Positions 17,701 through 26,431 of a DNA stretch of 40,470 nucleotides are shown here, one piece after another. Below the pieces are notes generated by a model that was not told the DNA's origin, did no database searches, and was given only the letters and a program-made list of their open reading frames with translations. The stretch comes from Ignavibacteria bacterium. Its GTDB lineage: Bacteria > Bacteroidota > Ignavibacteria > Tepidaquicellales > Tepidaquicellaceae. Position numbers and translations under genes: made by a program. The DNA is taken from the NCBI GenBank assembly GCA_016704345.1, contig JADJAH010000027.1, positions 1-40,470 on the forward strand. The letters are read 5' to 3'. Position 1 is the first letter of the stretch, and the number at the start of each line of letters is the position of its first letter.

Positions 17701-18631
17701 AGGCTCTTCCTGTAAAGGAATTATATCTCTTTGCTCCAATTACTATATCGGAATATCCGTCACCGTTTAAATCACCTGCTGAAGAGACAGCTAATCCAAA
17801 GTGGTTATTTGCATTCTCACCCATGAAAGTCAAATCTTCAACATTATTCATGGATGAACCCCCGAAATATAAATGAGCCCTTCCGGTATAAGAAGAATAT
17901 CCATAAGCACCGACCAATACATCCGAGTATCCATCACCGTTCACATCACCTGCCCCGGAAACTGAAAGCCCAAGATAGTCATTTGCCTCTCCTGTCAGGA
18001 TTACATCCGCCGAATTGTTCATTATGGAGTTTCCAAAATATACATATGCTCTTCCAACATCTGAACCGAATCCATAAGCTCCAACTATTACATCAGAGTA
18101 TCCGTCTCCGTTCACATCACCGGCAGATGACACTGAAATGCCAAAATAACTTCCGGCGGTTTCACCCGATAAAATTACATCGGCCAAACCGTTTACATTC
18201 ATACCGCCCAAATATATGTACGCCCTTCCGGCATCGACTCCTGCGGCAGCATTGTTGGGTGCGCCAATTATTAAGTCGTCAAATCCGTCACCGTTAACAT
18301 CACCTGCAGTCGAAACACTGTAGCCGTATAAGTCACCTGCAGCTGATCCGTTGAATGATCTTTGCTGAAATGCATCACCTTCTTCATCGGGACTTGCTGA
18401 TTGTTCCTGAAACACTTTGTTACCATTGTTATCGCGAAGATCTTTCAACAGTTCATCTGTAAAACCTGCCGGAAGGGAGTCTCCTTTTGTCAGTGAAGAA
18501 TTGTCCTGAGCAGCTATTTCTATTTGAACAATGGAGTTTCCATTTTCTGATTTCATCCAATTTGCACAGACTTCATGATCAAGAAGAAATGTCAACACAA
18601 TTGCAAACAACATTCGACTAATATTTTTCAT
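14765..18631 (-). CDS. Giant secreted FG-GAP protein, 14 repeats, Fn3-like domain and dockerin-like tail
   Basis: 1288 residues with signal peptide (MKNISRMLFAIVLTFLLDHE). I count 14 FG-GAP repeats with calcium loops of the 'AGDVNGDGYSDVIVGA' type, from about residue 95 to 940. Repeats 1 and 8 share the variant 'D(G/A)R/DAYI(Y/F)LGG' after an 'IIGAP' strand, so this looks like two seven-bladed integrin-alpha-type propellers from a duplication. An Fn3-like domain follows ('PSNLTAGQSGSNVILNWSQN'), then the ~180-residue shared C-terminal module with DVNQDGTVDATD and DLTGDDFVDGTD loops, ending AVRP. Predicted adhesion or surface-layer protein. It has no T9SS tail. It is transcribed divergently from the 490-aa helical gene at 18789, 157 bp away. 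Confidence 0.85.
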   Translation of the reverse strand: MKNISRMLFAIVLTFLLDHEVCANWMKSENGNSIVQIEIAAQDNSSLTKGDSLPAGFTDELLKDLRDNNGNKVFQEQSASPDEEGDAFQQRSFNGSAAGDLYGYSVSTAGDVNGDGFDDLIIGAPNNAAAGVDAGRAYIYLGGMNVNGLADVILSGETAGSYFGISVSSAGDVNGDGYSDVIVGAYGFGSDVGRAYVYFGNSIMNNSADVILTGEANDYLGLSVSGAGDVNGDGYSDVLVGAYGYSSYTGRAHLYFGGSSMNNVEDLTFMGENANNHFGLAVSSAGDLNGDGYSDIVIGAKRYNSFTGRAYVYYGDLSMDNTVDIIFTGDSPNILFGESVSTAEDVNGDGYSDLIISASSYDGGNGRAFVYFGGSAMDDSPDVTMSGTTLTNFGNSVSNAGDVNGDGYSDVIIGEKFAYYSATGRAYIYLGGESMNGIVDHTLTGEGSSNYFGVSVSSAGDVNGDGFSDVIAGAYGFNGSTGKSYLYMYGMNGTIISDLNMSGAAILRELGSSVSTAGDVNADGYDDLIIGAPHSAGGAVAGDAYIFLGGVNMDNIADVSLGGEATNSRFGHSVSHAGDVNGDGFSDVIVGAWGYSSYKGRAYIYYGGVNMNNTADVTLTGVNANDYFGISVAGAGDVNGDGFTDVIVGSEDFSFNSNNGRAYIYYGGTGMNNTADVIMNGDSANYYFGCSVSSAGDVNGDGYFDVIVGARGFRNNTGKAIVFYGGGSMNNVADVTLTGEATDDYFGRSVSSAGDVNGDGFSDAIVGANRAYNGSGRAYIYYGGTVMNISPDVVLTGELPLTYTFGQAVSIAGDINDDGYDDVIVGSSTYNNYTGQAFVFYGGPAMNNVSDIEMTGEGINTSFGNSISSAGDLNGDGHSDLIIGAHQTNNLMGKCFVYFTSSPNVHPNILSVKDVSGDQGGFVNLRFARSAFDVPLSEIGGVNYQIERSLPPNMNGYNWISVATVFGTHNAFYTAEIHTPLDSGISGNNTYFFRITASSNSSASLWRSNILSGYSIDNLAPIPPSNLTAGQSGSNVILNWSQNPETDLRQYNIYRNNILIGTSTTLNYTDNLFSSDSSFVYRIAAEDVHGNISGQSNPATVTLISSTVIVKVIPEGYYISNTDELSAGDTVKAFLHEIVSPFSRIDSAKSFIDPVTLSCSFRFYDAPSGMYYIAVKHRNTIETWSKPGGELITVAATMNYDFTSNSSKAYGNNMVQVDATPVRFAIYSGDVNQDGTVDATDVSAIDNDASNFVGGYVATDLTGDDFVDGTDFAIADNNAANFVSAVRP

Positions 18632-18788
18632 TTTTTGTGGATTAATGGTTCAAGTTAAAATTTAGACGAAGATATATATAAGCTATTCAGCGGTCAAAGA
18701 AACTAATTGTTGATTTCCACTCCCGGATATTTCTAAATAGCCCTAATGTAGTCAGCAATTGAATATTAATTGAACTACTTTACACCCT

Positions 18789-20252
18789 ATGAACAACACG
18801 ATACTTTTTGACATGCTCAGAACTTTTTCCGTTGATGAAATGAAAAAATTCGGAGAAATGACACGATCTCCTTACTTCAATAAGCTTACAGCAGTTACAA
18901 GACTTTTCGACGAGATCAAGACCTATTATCCTGACTTCAGAGATCCTAAATTGATGAAGGACAAAGTCTATCAGAGAATGTTCCCCGATAAGAAATATAA
19001 TTATGGTTCTATGAAGAACATCATATATGATCTGCAAAAACTGGCGGAAACATTTATAGCAGATCAGGAAATTAAGAGAAGTAATTTTGATGTGAAGTGG
19101 TCAATGATAAATGGTCTTCACGAAAGAAAACTGTCAGCACTTAGTGAGAAAAATTTGAAGGAAATTGAAAGGACAGTTACCGGAAAAGAAATAGTTGATG
19201 ATGACTATTTTCTTAAGCTATATAAACTCGACAGAATAAAACGCAGTCACATATATGCTTCTGCAAAAGGAAATCCAAATATAAATGAGAAAAAACAGGT
19301 GCCCTATTTCAATCAACTTCTCAGGTCAACAACACATCTGAAAAAATACTATTTGTTAGATACACTCAGAAACTATAACTATATAATCACAAATAAGAAT
19401 ATCCTAAAGGCCGGACAAATATTAAGGGATTGCGAAGAGTTTCTTGATTTATATGCAGAAGAAGAGTTTGAGGAGATTTCACTGAATCTGGAAATGATGT
19501 TTCTCAAAATGAATCTTGGGAAGATCACTGAGAAAGAGTTTCTGCAGTTTAGAGAGTTGGTTTTTACTGATCTCTATGAAATGCAGGCTGACAAATCAAT
19601 AATGCTTGCGTACTCTATATACCTTATGAACTACTGCAGAATCAAGAATAAGACTGACAAAAAATACTTGCGATACGCATTTGAAATTATTGAGAATCTC
19701 TCTGACAACGACAATTTCGTAAGCCGGTCAGGCTACATGAACATTGTGCTGGTAAGAAACATCTTGCTTATTGCAACGGAGTTGAAGGAATTTCATTGGT
19801 GCGAACAATTTCTGAAAACATACATTGAAAGCATTCATCCCGATTATCGAGACAACATGATTACATTTTATCATGCACATAAAAATTTCTACGAAGGAAA
19901 TTTTGAACAATCTTTAGAGTTCTTATCTAAACTTACTTTTGATGATATCTATAACAAGAATTACATAAAGAAGCTGCTTGTAATAAACTATTATGAACTG
20001 AAATACTTTGATCTCCTTAATGAGCAAATTGAGTCTTACAAAAAATTCTTATCAAACAACGTCAGTCTTCCCGAATCATACAAAGAAGGATCTGTTAAGT
20101 TTGTTGATTATATGTGTGAGCTATGCCGGAGAACAGACGGCGGAAAATCGGATTTGCTGTTTCTGAAGAAGAAAGTTAAATCTGAAAAGGAATTGCAAAA
20201 CAAAGAATGGTTCATTGAGAAAATTGAAGAGCTTGAAGCTTCTAAGAAATGA
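18789..20252 (+). CDS. ~490-aa helical protein, paralogue 1 (partner of surface gene)
   Basis: 487 residues, no signal peptide or TM helix, predicted all-alpha and cytoplasmic. The N-terminal signature 'MKKFGEMTRSPYFNK' and 'MFPDKKYNYGSMKNIIYDL' are shared with the paralogues at 26432 and 30432. The C-terminal half has TPR-like helical pairs ('NFYEGNFEQSLEFLSKL', 'VINYYELKYFDLLNEQI') that align with them. Function unknown; I recognise the type only as an uncharacterised protein from this bacterial group. It is divergent from the 14-repeat FG-GAP gene, and all three paralogues sit in that position beside a surface gene with the same tail. This suggests a regulator, chaperone or export partner, which is inference. 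Confidence 0.75.
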   Translation: MNNTILFDMLRTFSVDEMKKFGEMTRSPYFNKLTAVTRLFDEIKTYYPDFRDPKLMKDKVYQRMFPDKKYNYGSMKNIIYDLQKLAETFIADQEIKRSNFDVKWSMINGLHERKLSALSEKNLKEIERTVTGKEIVDDDYFLKLYKLDRIKRSHIYASAKGNPNINEKKQVPYFNQLLRSTTHLKKYYLLDTLRNYNYIITNKNILKAGQILRDCEEFLDLYAEEEFEEISLNLEMMFLKMNLGKITEKEFLQFRELVFTDLYEMQADKSIMLAYSIYLMNYCRIKNKTDKKYLRYAFEIIENLSDNDNFVSRSGYMNIVLVRNILLIATELKEFHWCEQFLKTYIESIHPDYRDNMITFYHAHKNFYEGNFEQSLEFLSKLTFDDIYNKNYIKKLLVINYYELKYFDLLNEQIESYKKFLSNNVSLPESYKEGSVKFVDYMCELCRRTDGGKSDLLFLKKKVKSEKELQNKEWFIEKIEELEASKK

Positions 20253-20288
20253 ATCAGTCAAATCCGAATTAGTTCAAACCGAAGAGAG

Positions 20289-20314
20289 TAGAGACGGGCA
20301 ATTGCCCGTCTCTA
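20289..20314. repeat. Perfect 26-bp palindrome
   Basis: TAGAGACGGGCAA followed by its exact reverse complement. It lies 37 bp after the stop of the helical gene, with no T-tract. A diverged copy at 7599-7626 shows it is a dispersed repeat. Confidence 0.75.
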
Positions 20315-20340
20315 AAGGAATTTCCTTTCGTTCCAAATCG

Positions 20341-20433
20341 GCCTGCCCGCAGACAGCTGATAAAGTACACTTTATGCTGGCGGGCCTGCCGGACCACTTG
20401 CCATTTAAATCTGGAATGTATTATGGCAGGCAG
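20341..20433. repeat. CCTGCC hairpin elements, two adjacent
   Basis: 20341-20390 runs from GCCTGCCCGC to GCGGGCCTGCC. Next to it lies an element with core CCACTTGCCATTTAAATCTG and right end GGCAGGCAG (20425-20433). The core matches copies at 13745 (inverted) and 20490. Confidence 0.7.
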
Positions 20434-20483
20434 GGAGATTGGGAACGAGGGAAGATACGATTATTTCGGCATACGCTCCCAAG

Positions 20484-20531
20484 CTGCCTGCCCACTTGTC
20501 ATTTTTATCTCGAATGCATTCTGGCAGGCAG
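20484..20531. repeat. CCTGCC hairpin element nested in a larger hairpin
   Basis: CTGCCTGCC (20484-20492) and GGCAGGCAG (20523-20531) flank a core ending GAATGCATTCT. Outside it, GCTCCCAAGC and GCTTGGGAGC form another inverted repeat, so the element occupies the apex of an older hairpin. Confidence 0.7.
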
Positions 20532-20570
20532 GGGGCTTGGGAGCGAGAAGAAAGTTTTGCAATCTGAATT

Positions 20571-20785
20571 CGACCCACCCCTTAGTCCCCCAGGAGGGGA
20601 AGGGGGGCGGGTTGCATCTGTTTCCCCCTTAGCCCCCTGCCAAGGAGGGGGAAATGGTTTCAAGTTTTGCACTCTGTATTCGACCCACCCCTTAGGCCCC
20701 CTCCAAGGAGGGGGAAATGGATTCAAGTTTTGCAATCTGTATTCGACCCACCCCCTTAGTCCCCCTCCAAGGAGGGGGAAATTTT
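20571..20785. repeat. Array of palindromic G-rich units after a surface gene
   Basis: Four units of the same family as 14464-14757: (ATTCGACCCACCCC, then CCCCCT(C/G)..AGGGGG, then TTCAAGTTTTGCA). It ends 10 bp after the stop of the minus-strand gene at 20796, mirroring the arrangement at 14757/14765. Confidence 0.75.
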
Positions 20786-20795
20786 TAATTGCTCC

Positions 20796-23700
20796 TCAGG
20801 GTCTGACAGTCGACACAAAATTTGCGGCGCTGTTATCGGCTATAGCAAAGTCGGTTCCGTCAACAAAATTATCCCCTGTCAGATCAGTCACGACATAGCC
20901 GCCGACAAAGTTTGCAGCGTCATTGTCTATCGTGCTGACATCTGTTGCATCAACAGTGCCGTCCTGATTAATGTCACCGCTATAGACAGCATATTTCACC
21001 GGCGATGCATCAACCTGAACCAAATTATCACCGAATGCCTGAGTAACCGCAGATGTAAAATCGTAAGTCAATGTATTGGCTGAAAACATTTGAGGTGTCT
21101 TGCTCCATGTCTCAATTGAACTTCTATGCTTGAGCTGAATGTAGTAGCCAACTCCGCTTACGGCATTAGGAAATGTGATGGTAGCACTGCCTGATGCTGA
21201 CAGGTATGAGCGGGCAGAATCAACAATGGCGTAGGGCGATGTACTGTTCCGCAAGAATACAGATATTGTATCGGTGACAGTTGTATTTGTTACTGCATTG
21301 TAAAATCCCTGGATCAGCATTGTCAGATTCAGTTGTTGCGCCGGCAATCCGTTCGATGGCCTGAAATTTCCTAATGGAGAAGGGATATAGTTGTTGTAGT
21401 ATTTCCATGGCCCGAATTTCTGATACGGATTATTCACAGGACTGTATTGCATTCTTGCTCTCCATTTGTAAACTGTGGAAGAAGTCAAACCTGATATGTC
21501 ATTGTTAAGCTGAACTCCGGAAATGGCCAATCCTAAATCATTGTAAGAACCCGAACCTGAAAATGAAGTGCTGTTAGTGATCAATGTTCCGCTGTATGGT
21601 GCGCCGCTGACTTTATGTTCGTAAACAATCTTTCCATCGGCTCTTCCGTAAGGACTCTTTCCAAAGATGTTGAGTCTTACTTGTCCGTTAGTGCCGGTCA
21701 ATCCGCCGGAAGAAACAACGTTGCCGGTTCCGGGTTTGTATTGCTGAACAGTTGATCTCAATCCGCTTCCATTGTTTCCGTAATAAACAAAAGCCGCACC
21801 TTCATTTGCAATACCCGAAGTAAATTGTGTTGATCCGACAATCACATCCGAGTATCCGTCGCCGTTCACATCACCCGCAGAAGAAACACTGACTCCAAAA
21901 TATGCAGACACCTCATTGCTTTCCGCTGTCCAATTATGCGTTAGAGATAATCCTGTCATTGATCCTAAGTAGAGGAATGCCGCACCTTCATCAAACAATC
22001 CATTATCAAAAGCACTTGCACCAATGATTGCATCGGAATAACCATCTCCGTTTACATCACCGGCTGTTGATATACTCTGCCCAAAAAGAGCCCCTGCCTG
22101 GTTACCCTCAGCAGACCAGCCAACCGTATATTCCAATCCGGATGAGGATCCATGAATTAAATAAACAAGACCTTCGTCAGTTTGTCCGTTGTCATAATAC
22201 GGAACGCCAATCAGAATGTCGGAATATCCGTCCGCGTTCACATCACCTGCTGATGAAACACTTTTTCCCAACTGAGCTCCTGTCTGATTGCCTTCAAATG
22301 GAGTGTAATCAGGTGTTGCCGGCAGACCTGTTGAAGTACCGTAATAGACAAACAATCTGCCTTCGTCAGTCTCACCGTTGTCATAAGCAGGAGCGCCGAT
22401 AATTACATCTGAATAACCATCGCCATTCACATCACCGGCAGTTGAAACGCTTTCGCCATAGTTCGCATTCGCTTGATTGCTTTCCGCTTTCCAGTCTGCA
22501 TTCTGGGGAGTACCATTTGCACCCAGTCCTGAAGATGAGCCATACCATAAGAAAGCACTGCCTTCATTTGATTGACCGCTGTCATATCCGATTGCGCCGA
22601 TGATTACATCAGAATATCCGTCGCCGTTTACATCACCGGCTGTTGCAGCTTCGTTTCCAAACAGTGCATCGGTTTGATTGCTCTGAGCTGACCAACCAAC
22701 TCCCAACTCCAAACCTTCCGGTGTTCCGTAAATCAGATATACTAATCCTTCATCGCTTTGACCGAGATCAAAAAACGGAACACCGATGAGTATATCAGAA
22801 TATCCGTCGCCGTTCACATCACCTGCTGATGAAACGCTTGATCCCAACTGAGCTCCGGTTTGATTGCCTTCAATTACGGAGTAATCAGATATTGCCGGCA
22901 GTCCCGATGAAGAACCGTAATATGCAAATAACTTTCCTTCGTCTGTTTGTCCGTTGTCATAAGACGGCGCTCCGATAAGAACATCAGAGTATCCGTCGCC
23001 GTTTACATCACCTGCTGATGAGACAGAAAATCCGAATGAAGATCCTGTCTGTCCGCTTGCTGCTGACCAGTTTGAAGTTGCAGATAAACCCGAAGCTGAG
23101 CCGTTATAAACAGAAGCACTTCCTTCATCAGTCTCCCCGTTATCATACGACTTTGCGCCAACTATCACATCACTGAATCCATCACCGTTAATGTCACCTG
23201 CTGTGAAAACACTGCTTCCATAGTTTGCTGATATTTGATTGCTTTCATTTATCCAGTCCGGAGTAACCGGCAGGCCTGTGGATGCCCCATGAAACACTAA
23301 TGCTCTTCCTTCATTAGTCTCTCCGTTTCCGTAATTTGGTGAACCAATTATTACATCCCCGTATCCGTCGCCATTCACATCACCCGCCGTTGAAACAGAG
23401 TAACCTAACTGTTCACCCAAGTTAACATCTTCGAATGTCCAATCGGGTACTGCAGAAATACCAGAATTGGAACCATAGAATAGTGAAGCTCTTCCTATTG
23501 AAAGAAAATAATCCGGGGATCCTGCAATTACATCTGAGTATCCGTCGCCGTTTACGTCTCCGGCAGTTGAAACAGATGTACCGAATCTTGAATTTGCCTG
23601 ATTGCTTTCGTATGTCCAGTAAGCTGTTGTAATTATTCCCGAACCTGATCCACGGTAAACACTTGCACTTCCTTCATCGGTCTGACCATTATCAAAATTT

Positions 23701-26099
23701 GAAGAGCCGACAACTATGTCTGAAAATCCGTCACCGTCAACATCTCCGGCTGTAGAAACGCCAATGCCGTAAAGAGCATTTGCCTGACTTCCCGACATTG
23801 TTGTATTTGGTGTTGTTTGTGAACCCGAAGCTGATCCGTGATAAATCAAAGCTGCTCCGGTTCCTGAATTTGTATTTGGTGAACCGATTAAAACATCACT
23901 GTATCCGTCGCCATTTATGTCACCGGCAGCAGAGACAACATTATTGACTGAGCTAATGCCCGTACCTGCTGATAACGAATTGTTTGCACTTACAGATAAC
24001 CCGGATGCAGAGCCGTGATACACGTTGGCAACATTGACCGTACCGGAAGCTGATGAATTATACGTATAGAGAATTCCTCCGCTGCCAACCGCACATGCTG
24101 AATCAGATGCAGAAAAATATACGCTTCTGAGATCACCGCTTATTCCGGAATTTTTGGAGATCCAGCTCGAGCCGCCGTTAGTTGTCTTGAGCACCGTATT
24201 ACCAAATCCAACTGTCCAACCGACTGTTGAAGAAGTAAAATAGCACGCATAGAGATCCTGAAATGTTCCGATAGTAGTTGCAAACCAGGTCGTTCCACCG
24301 TCGGTTGTCTTTGTAAATGTTCCGCCATGACCAAATGCCATTCCGGTTGAGGTTGAAGAAAAATAGACACCGCGCAGAACTTGAGTTGTTCCGGAAGTTT
24401 GAATCACCCAGTTGGTTCCACCGTTTGTTGTCTTAAGAATTCTTCCGTTTGCTCCGACTATCCATCCCACCGTAGGTGAAGCGAACACGATGTCCCTTAA
24501 TTCTGCGGTTATGCCTGATGTCTGTGCCGTCCAGTTCAAACCTGCATTTGTAGTTTTTCTGACGAGACCATTGCCTCCAAGTACCCAGCCTTCCTGTGAC
24601 GTTCTGAAATACACGCATGTCAGATTAGTTGTTGTTCCAGAGGTTTGCGTTACCCAATTTGCTCCGCCGTCTGCAGTAACCTTTATCGTTCCCCCAATTC
24701 CAACAGCCCATCCGGAATCAGGAGTTGTAAACCAGTTGCTTCTCAGATCATTTGATGTTCCTGAAGTTTGTGCTGTCCAATTCACACCTCTGTTTGTTGT
24801 AGCAACAATTACTCCGCCTGCGCCAACAGCCCATCCGTTCGAAGGAGATGTGAAATATACATCCTGAAGATTCTGAACAGTACCGGAATTTCGAGCGACC
24901 CATGTTAGATTGACATCTTTTGCTCCAACTATTACATCACTGTATCCGTCACCGTTTACATCACCAGCGGTGGAAACACTGTAGCCTGCATTTACTAAAT
25001 TTGAAGTGCCTTCTTTGGTCCAGTTTGCAACGGCTGATAACCCTGCAGCAGATCCATGAAATACAAAAGATTTCCCGGCGTCTGTCTGCCCGTTGTCAAA
25101 ATACGGCGCGCCGATCACAACATCAGAGTAGCCGTCACCGTTAACATCACCTGCAGCACAAACAGAGAATCCAAACTGCGCACCGGCCTGATTGCCTTCT
25201 GCAGTCCAGCTTGGCGAAGTTGAAAGCGGATCGATCGTGATTGGATAGACCGCATTCTCATCATTGACAACAATGGAGAATGAATTAGGAGCTGAGCTGA
25301 CTTCAGTAATTTTTTCAAAGTATCCACGCAATGGATTTCCATTTAAGTCCCAGCATTTCAGTGCCGAATACTTCATCTTGTCTTTGCCTTTTTTATCCTT
25401 GAACATCAATGCATCTGCCCCGGCTATCATTGTCAAATCTGTTTCAGCGGACAGCTTAAGTTTAAGCTTTCCTTCACCTGCCGGCTTCTGCCTGATGATG
25501 AAGTCCTGTCGCATTCCATCTTTGGTATTTGTGTAATCTATTCTTATATTATTATTTTCAATCCATGCTTTGTTTCCGGCTGCCTGAATCTGAGGATTCC
25601 CGCCAGCAACATGAGGAGATGACATGTTAGTTTTCTCAAAGTCTCCGGTTTCTAATTTTAATTTCACACTCCATTCATCAGCCATCCCGTACTTCTTATC
25701 GCTTTCGTCTATCTTCTTATCATTTACATCAAACAATGGAATCCTGTTGTCACGGGATTTTGCCGTGAACCCGTCATTGTGGTATATGAACCGAATATTG
25801 TTCGCGCGGTTCGGTGACTGATATGTGCCGAGTTCTTCATTGTATGAAATGTCATACTCCTGCTCCTGAATGTTTTCCATTGCTTCACTGTACCAATCCT
25901 GATCAATGTTTTTTGTGCTTGCGTGAGACATTGATTTATACTTGCTAACATGGATCATCTCCGCAATCGAAGGCGGAGCGGGGCAATGGAGTTGAATTCC
26001 ATTGATGTTATCAACTTCCTCCTTTTGAATCTGATTTACTTTCAGAATTCCAAAGCTCAGAAGTAAAACTCCGGATAGAGTAAGGATGAATGTTCTCAT
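20796..26099 (-). CDS. Giant secreted FG-GAP protein with inserted Ycf48-like propeller and dockerin-like tail
   Basis: Start placed at 26099 rather than 26171 because MRTFILTLSGVLLLSFGIL is then a proper N-terminal signal; about 1767 residues. A ~300-residue N-terminal region of unknown type precedes 14 FG-GAP repeats with 'AGDVNGDGYSDVIIGA' calcium loops. Inside blade 2, between 'SDVIVGAKDV' and 'VANVYHGSASG', seven Ycf48-like repeats are inserted (about 24050-24915; units like 'WTAQTSGTSNDLRSNWFTT'). Blades 8-10 are a near copy of blades 11-13. The C-terminus is the shared ~180-residue module with DINQDGTVDATD and DLTGDNFVDGTD, ending TVRP. Predicted surface protein. It is divergent from the helical gene at 26432 with a palindrome-rich 332-bp gap. 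Confidence 0.85.
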   Translation of the reverse strand: MRTFILTLSGVLLLSFGILKVNQIQKEEVDNINGIQLHCPAPPSIAEMIHVSKYKSMSHASTKNIDQDWYSEAMENIQEQEYDISYNEELGTYQSPNRANNIRFIYHNDGFTAKSRDNRIPLFDVNDKKIDESDKKYGMADEWSVKLKLETGDFEKTNMSSPHVAGGNPQIQAAGNKAWIENNNIRIDYTNTKDGMRQDFIIRQKPAGEGKLKLKLSAETDLTMIAGADALMFKDKKGKDKMKYSALKCWDLNGNPLRGYFEKITEVSSAPNSFSIVVNDENAVYPITIDPLSTSPSWTAEGNQAGAQFGFSVCAAGDVNGDGYSDVVIGAPYFDNGQTDAGKSFVFHGSAAGLSAVANWTKEGTSNLVNAGYSVSTAGDVNGDGYSDVIVGAKDVNLTWVARNSGTVQNLQDVYFTSPSNGWAVGAGGVIVATTNRGVNWTAQTSGTSNDLRSNWFTTPDSGWAVGIGGTIKVTADGGANWVTQTSGTTTNLTCVYFRTSQEGWVLGGNGLVRKTTNAGLNWTAQTSGITAELRDIVFASPTVGWIVGANGRILKTTNGGTNWVIQTSGTTQVLRGVYFSSTSTGMAFGHGGTFTKTTDGGTTWFATTIGTFQDLYACYFTSSTVGWTVGFGNTVLKTTNGGSSWISKNSGISGDLRSVYFSASDSACAVGSGGILYTYNSSASGTVNVANVYHGSASGLSVSANNSLSAGTGISSVNNVVSAAGDINGDGYSDVLIGSPNTNSGTGAALIYHGSASGSQTTPNTTMSGSQANALYGIGVSTAGDVDGDGFSDIVVGSSNFDNGQTDEGSASVYRGSGSGIITTAYWTYESNQANSRFGTSVSTAGDVNGDGYSDVIAGSPDYFLSIGRASLFYGSNSGISAVPDWTFEDVNLGEQLGYSVSTAGDVNGDGYGDVIIGSPNYGNGETNEGRALVFHGASTGLPVTPDWINESNQISANYGSSVFTAGDINGDGFSDVIVGAKSYDNGETDEGSASVYNGSASGLSATSNWSAASGQTGSSFGFSVSSAGDVNGDGYSDVLIGAPSYDNGQTDEGKLFAYYGSSSGLPAISDYSVIEGNQTGAQLGSSVSSAGDVNGDGYSDILIGVPFFDLGQSDEGLVYLIYGTPEGLELGVGWSAQSNQTDALFGNEAATAGDVNGDGYSDVIIGAIGYDSGQSNEGSAFLWYGSSSGLGANGTPQNADWKAESNQANANYGESVSTAGDVNGDGYSDVIIGAPAYDNGETDEGRLFVYYGTSTGLPATPDYTPFEGNQTGAQLGKSVSSAGDVNADGYSDILIGVPYYDNGQTDEGLVYLIHGSSSGLEYTVGWSAEGNQAGALFGQSISTAGDVNGDGYSDAIIGASAFDNGLFDEGAAFLYLGSMTGLSLTHNWTAESNEVSAYFGVSVSSAGDVNGDGYSDVIVGSTQFTSGIANEGAAFVYYGNNGSGLRSTVQQYKPGTGNVVSSGGLTGTNGQVRLNIFGKSPYGRADGKIVYEHKVSGAPYSGTLITNSTSFSGSGSYNDLGLAISGVQLNNDISGLTSSTVYKWRARMQYSPVNNPYQKFGPWKYYNNYIPSPLGNFRPSNGLPAQQLNLTMLIQGFYNAVTNTTVTDTISVFLRNSTSPYAIVDSARSYLSASGSATITFPNAVSGVGYYIQLKHRSSIETWSKTPQMFSANTLTYDFTSAVTQAFGDNLVQVDASPVKYAVYSGDINQDGTVDATDVSTIDNDAANFVGGYVVTDLTGDNFVDGTDFAIADNSAANFVSTVRP

Positions 26100-26184
26100 T
26101 TCTTTTATGATAAAGTTATTGAATGATTCTGTCAGATTATTTTCATATTGCTTCTTGCTTCCAATGATCATGAGATATTATAAT

Positions 26185-26256
26185 CAATAATAACCCGGCA
26201 TACCGGTGATGCCTTTATGAATAATTGTATGCATACAAAGATTCGGGTTATTATTG
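26185..26256. promoter_or_regulatory. Nested palindromes in a divergent intergenic region
   Basis: A perfect 13-bp inverted repeat, CAATAATAACCCG (26185-26197) and CGGGTTATTATTG (26244-26256), encloses a GGCAT/ATGCC hairpin (26197-26213) and a perfect 14-bp palindrome TTGTATGCATACAA (26225-26238). It lies between the divergent starts at 26099 and 26432. It could be an operator for both genes or a small inserted hairpin element; no further copy is seen in this window. Confidence 0.55.
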
Positions 26257-26431
26257 AAATGAATGACTTGTTATGCTTAAGAACCTGACGCTAAACTAAC
26301 AGTGTTGAATGTTTTCTCCAACTAAGTTTTTCCCCGAGTTTCACTTTGATAAAACTTAATTGTTTTCCGAAATACTGCTATATTCAGCAAAATTGTAAGC
26401 ATTTCCAAACCAAACCTTCATACTAAGAGCT

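Larger units (their letters stand above)
20253..20795. repeat. Repeat cluster between a helical gene and the next surface gene
   Basis: Three families in 540 bp and no gene: a perfect 26-bp palindrome (20289-20314, centre GGGCAATTGCCC), CCTGCC hairpin elements (20341-20433 and 20484-20531) and a palindromic G-rich array (20571-20785). The second CCTGCC copy is enclosed by an outer inverted repeat, GCTCCCAAGC (about 20475-20484) and GCTTGGGAGC (20535-20544). Open frames across it (20215-20898, 20423-20632) are translations of the repeats. Confidence 0.75.

Noticed and set aside
20215..20898. A 227-aa plus-strand ORF
   Set aside because: It runs from the tail of the helical gene through three repeat families into the antisense of the surface gene; composition is that of the repeats.
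23435..25536. Several 60-150 aa ORFs antisense to the FG-GAP genes
   Set aside because: They are shadows created by the strongly periodic repeat codons.
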